Origin: Candidatus Propionivibrio dominans | GTDB lineage: Bacteria; Pseudomonadota; Gammaproteobacteria; Burkholderiales; Rhodocyclaceae | Reading direction: 5' to 3' | Assembly: GCA_016709335.1 (NCBI GenBank) | Contig: JADJNC010000025.1 | Coordinates: forward strand, 16,018 to 80,017 | DNA: 64,000 bases | Shown: in pieces, positions 63,906 through 64,000 of the stretch | How the letters are laid out: each line of letters begins with the position of its first letter | How positions within the stretch are numbered: position 1 is the first letter of the stretch | Position numbers and translations under genes: made by a program | Notes under the pieces: model-generated | What the model was told of the DNA's origin: nothing | The model's input: the letters and a program-made list of their open reading frames with translations, nothing else | The model's database searches: none

Positions 63906-64000
63906 CGGGCAGACTTCCCACGCTGTTGCAGTGCGTCAAACAGGCGAGGATTTTAGCACGCTGAAGCGACGAGACCGAAGTCAAAAACGGATTATCCGCA

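Overview
The window looks like a chromosomal contig from a Gram-negative betaproteobacterium, most likely Rhodocyclales-like (Dechloromonas / Azoarcus / Accumulibacter relatives). This is inferred from gene order: pilTU-yggS-proC-yggT, ribE-ribB-ribH-nusB-thiL-pgpA-cinA-recA-recX, lptB-rpoN-hpf-ptsN-hprK, a complete ccmABCDEFGHI block, algH-ruvX-pyrR-pyrB-pyrC', and pilGHIJ-chpA beside rubredoxin-thiD-thiE-hemL. No rRNA, tRNA or CRISPR array was seen.

Layout. 1-1.0 kb: 5' part of a Cache-domain membrane sensor running off the left edge. 1.3-3.5 kb: twitching ATPases PilU and PilT. 3.5-6.6 kb: yggS, proC, yggT and a ruined DUF167 gene, whose 5' half is replaced by about 680 bp of poly-G/poly-C that looks like an assembly artefact. 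6.9-11.8 kb: riboflavin, thiamine-phosphate and phospholipid genes. 11.8-17.6 kb: SOS-controlled recA-recX, then lptB, rpoN, hpf, ptsN, hprK. 17.6-21.7 kb: PsiF-repeat protein, cyclase-FHA protein, frameshifted ttcA, pteridine reductase, a hypothetical. 21.8-29.5 kb: System I cytochrome c maturation. 29.5-35.1 kb: a visibly less GC-rich accessory stretch with a zinc-ribbon protein, HAD phosphatase, Ser/Thr kinase, a PIN toxin cassette ending in an integron-type attC site, an EEP nuclease and a UDG-like protein. 35.1-40.4 kb: pyrimidine genes, ruvX, algH and photolyase. 40.4-49.6 kb: the Pil-Chp chemosensory system. 49.7-52.7 kb: rubredoxin, thiD, thiE, hemL. 52.8-59.4 kb: a structured MITE-like element, a LysR regulator and a DabB-DabA inorganic-carbon uptake module (dabA carries two frameshifts), then a cysteine-rich hypothetical. 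59.5-63.9 kb: ilvD, a DUF3422 protein and a CorA-type transporter.

How parts work together: PilT/PilU are the retraction motors whose activity the PilJ-ChpA-PilG/H pathway regulates. RpoN, HPF, PtsN and HprK form the usual nitrogen/PTS regulatory cluster. CcmA-I exports haem and attaches it to apocytochromes c. The LysR protein probably controls the divergent dabBA genes.

The most unusual aspect is the repeat content. At least six families of short non-coding inverted repeats occupy intergenic gaps, and at five loci the stop codon of a gene lies inside the repeat or recombination site. One 273-bp element has 25-bp terminal inverted repeats around two nested hairpins. A single attC site marks a toxin-type gene cassette with no integrase in view. 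The UDG-like and EEP-nuclease pair could form a small base-excision module. Several single-base lesions (ttcA, dabA twice, an amber codon in chpA) plus the homopolymer block mean base-level errors must be excluded before calling pseudogenes.
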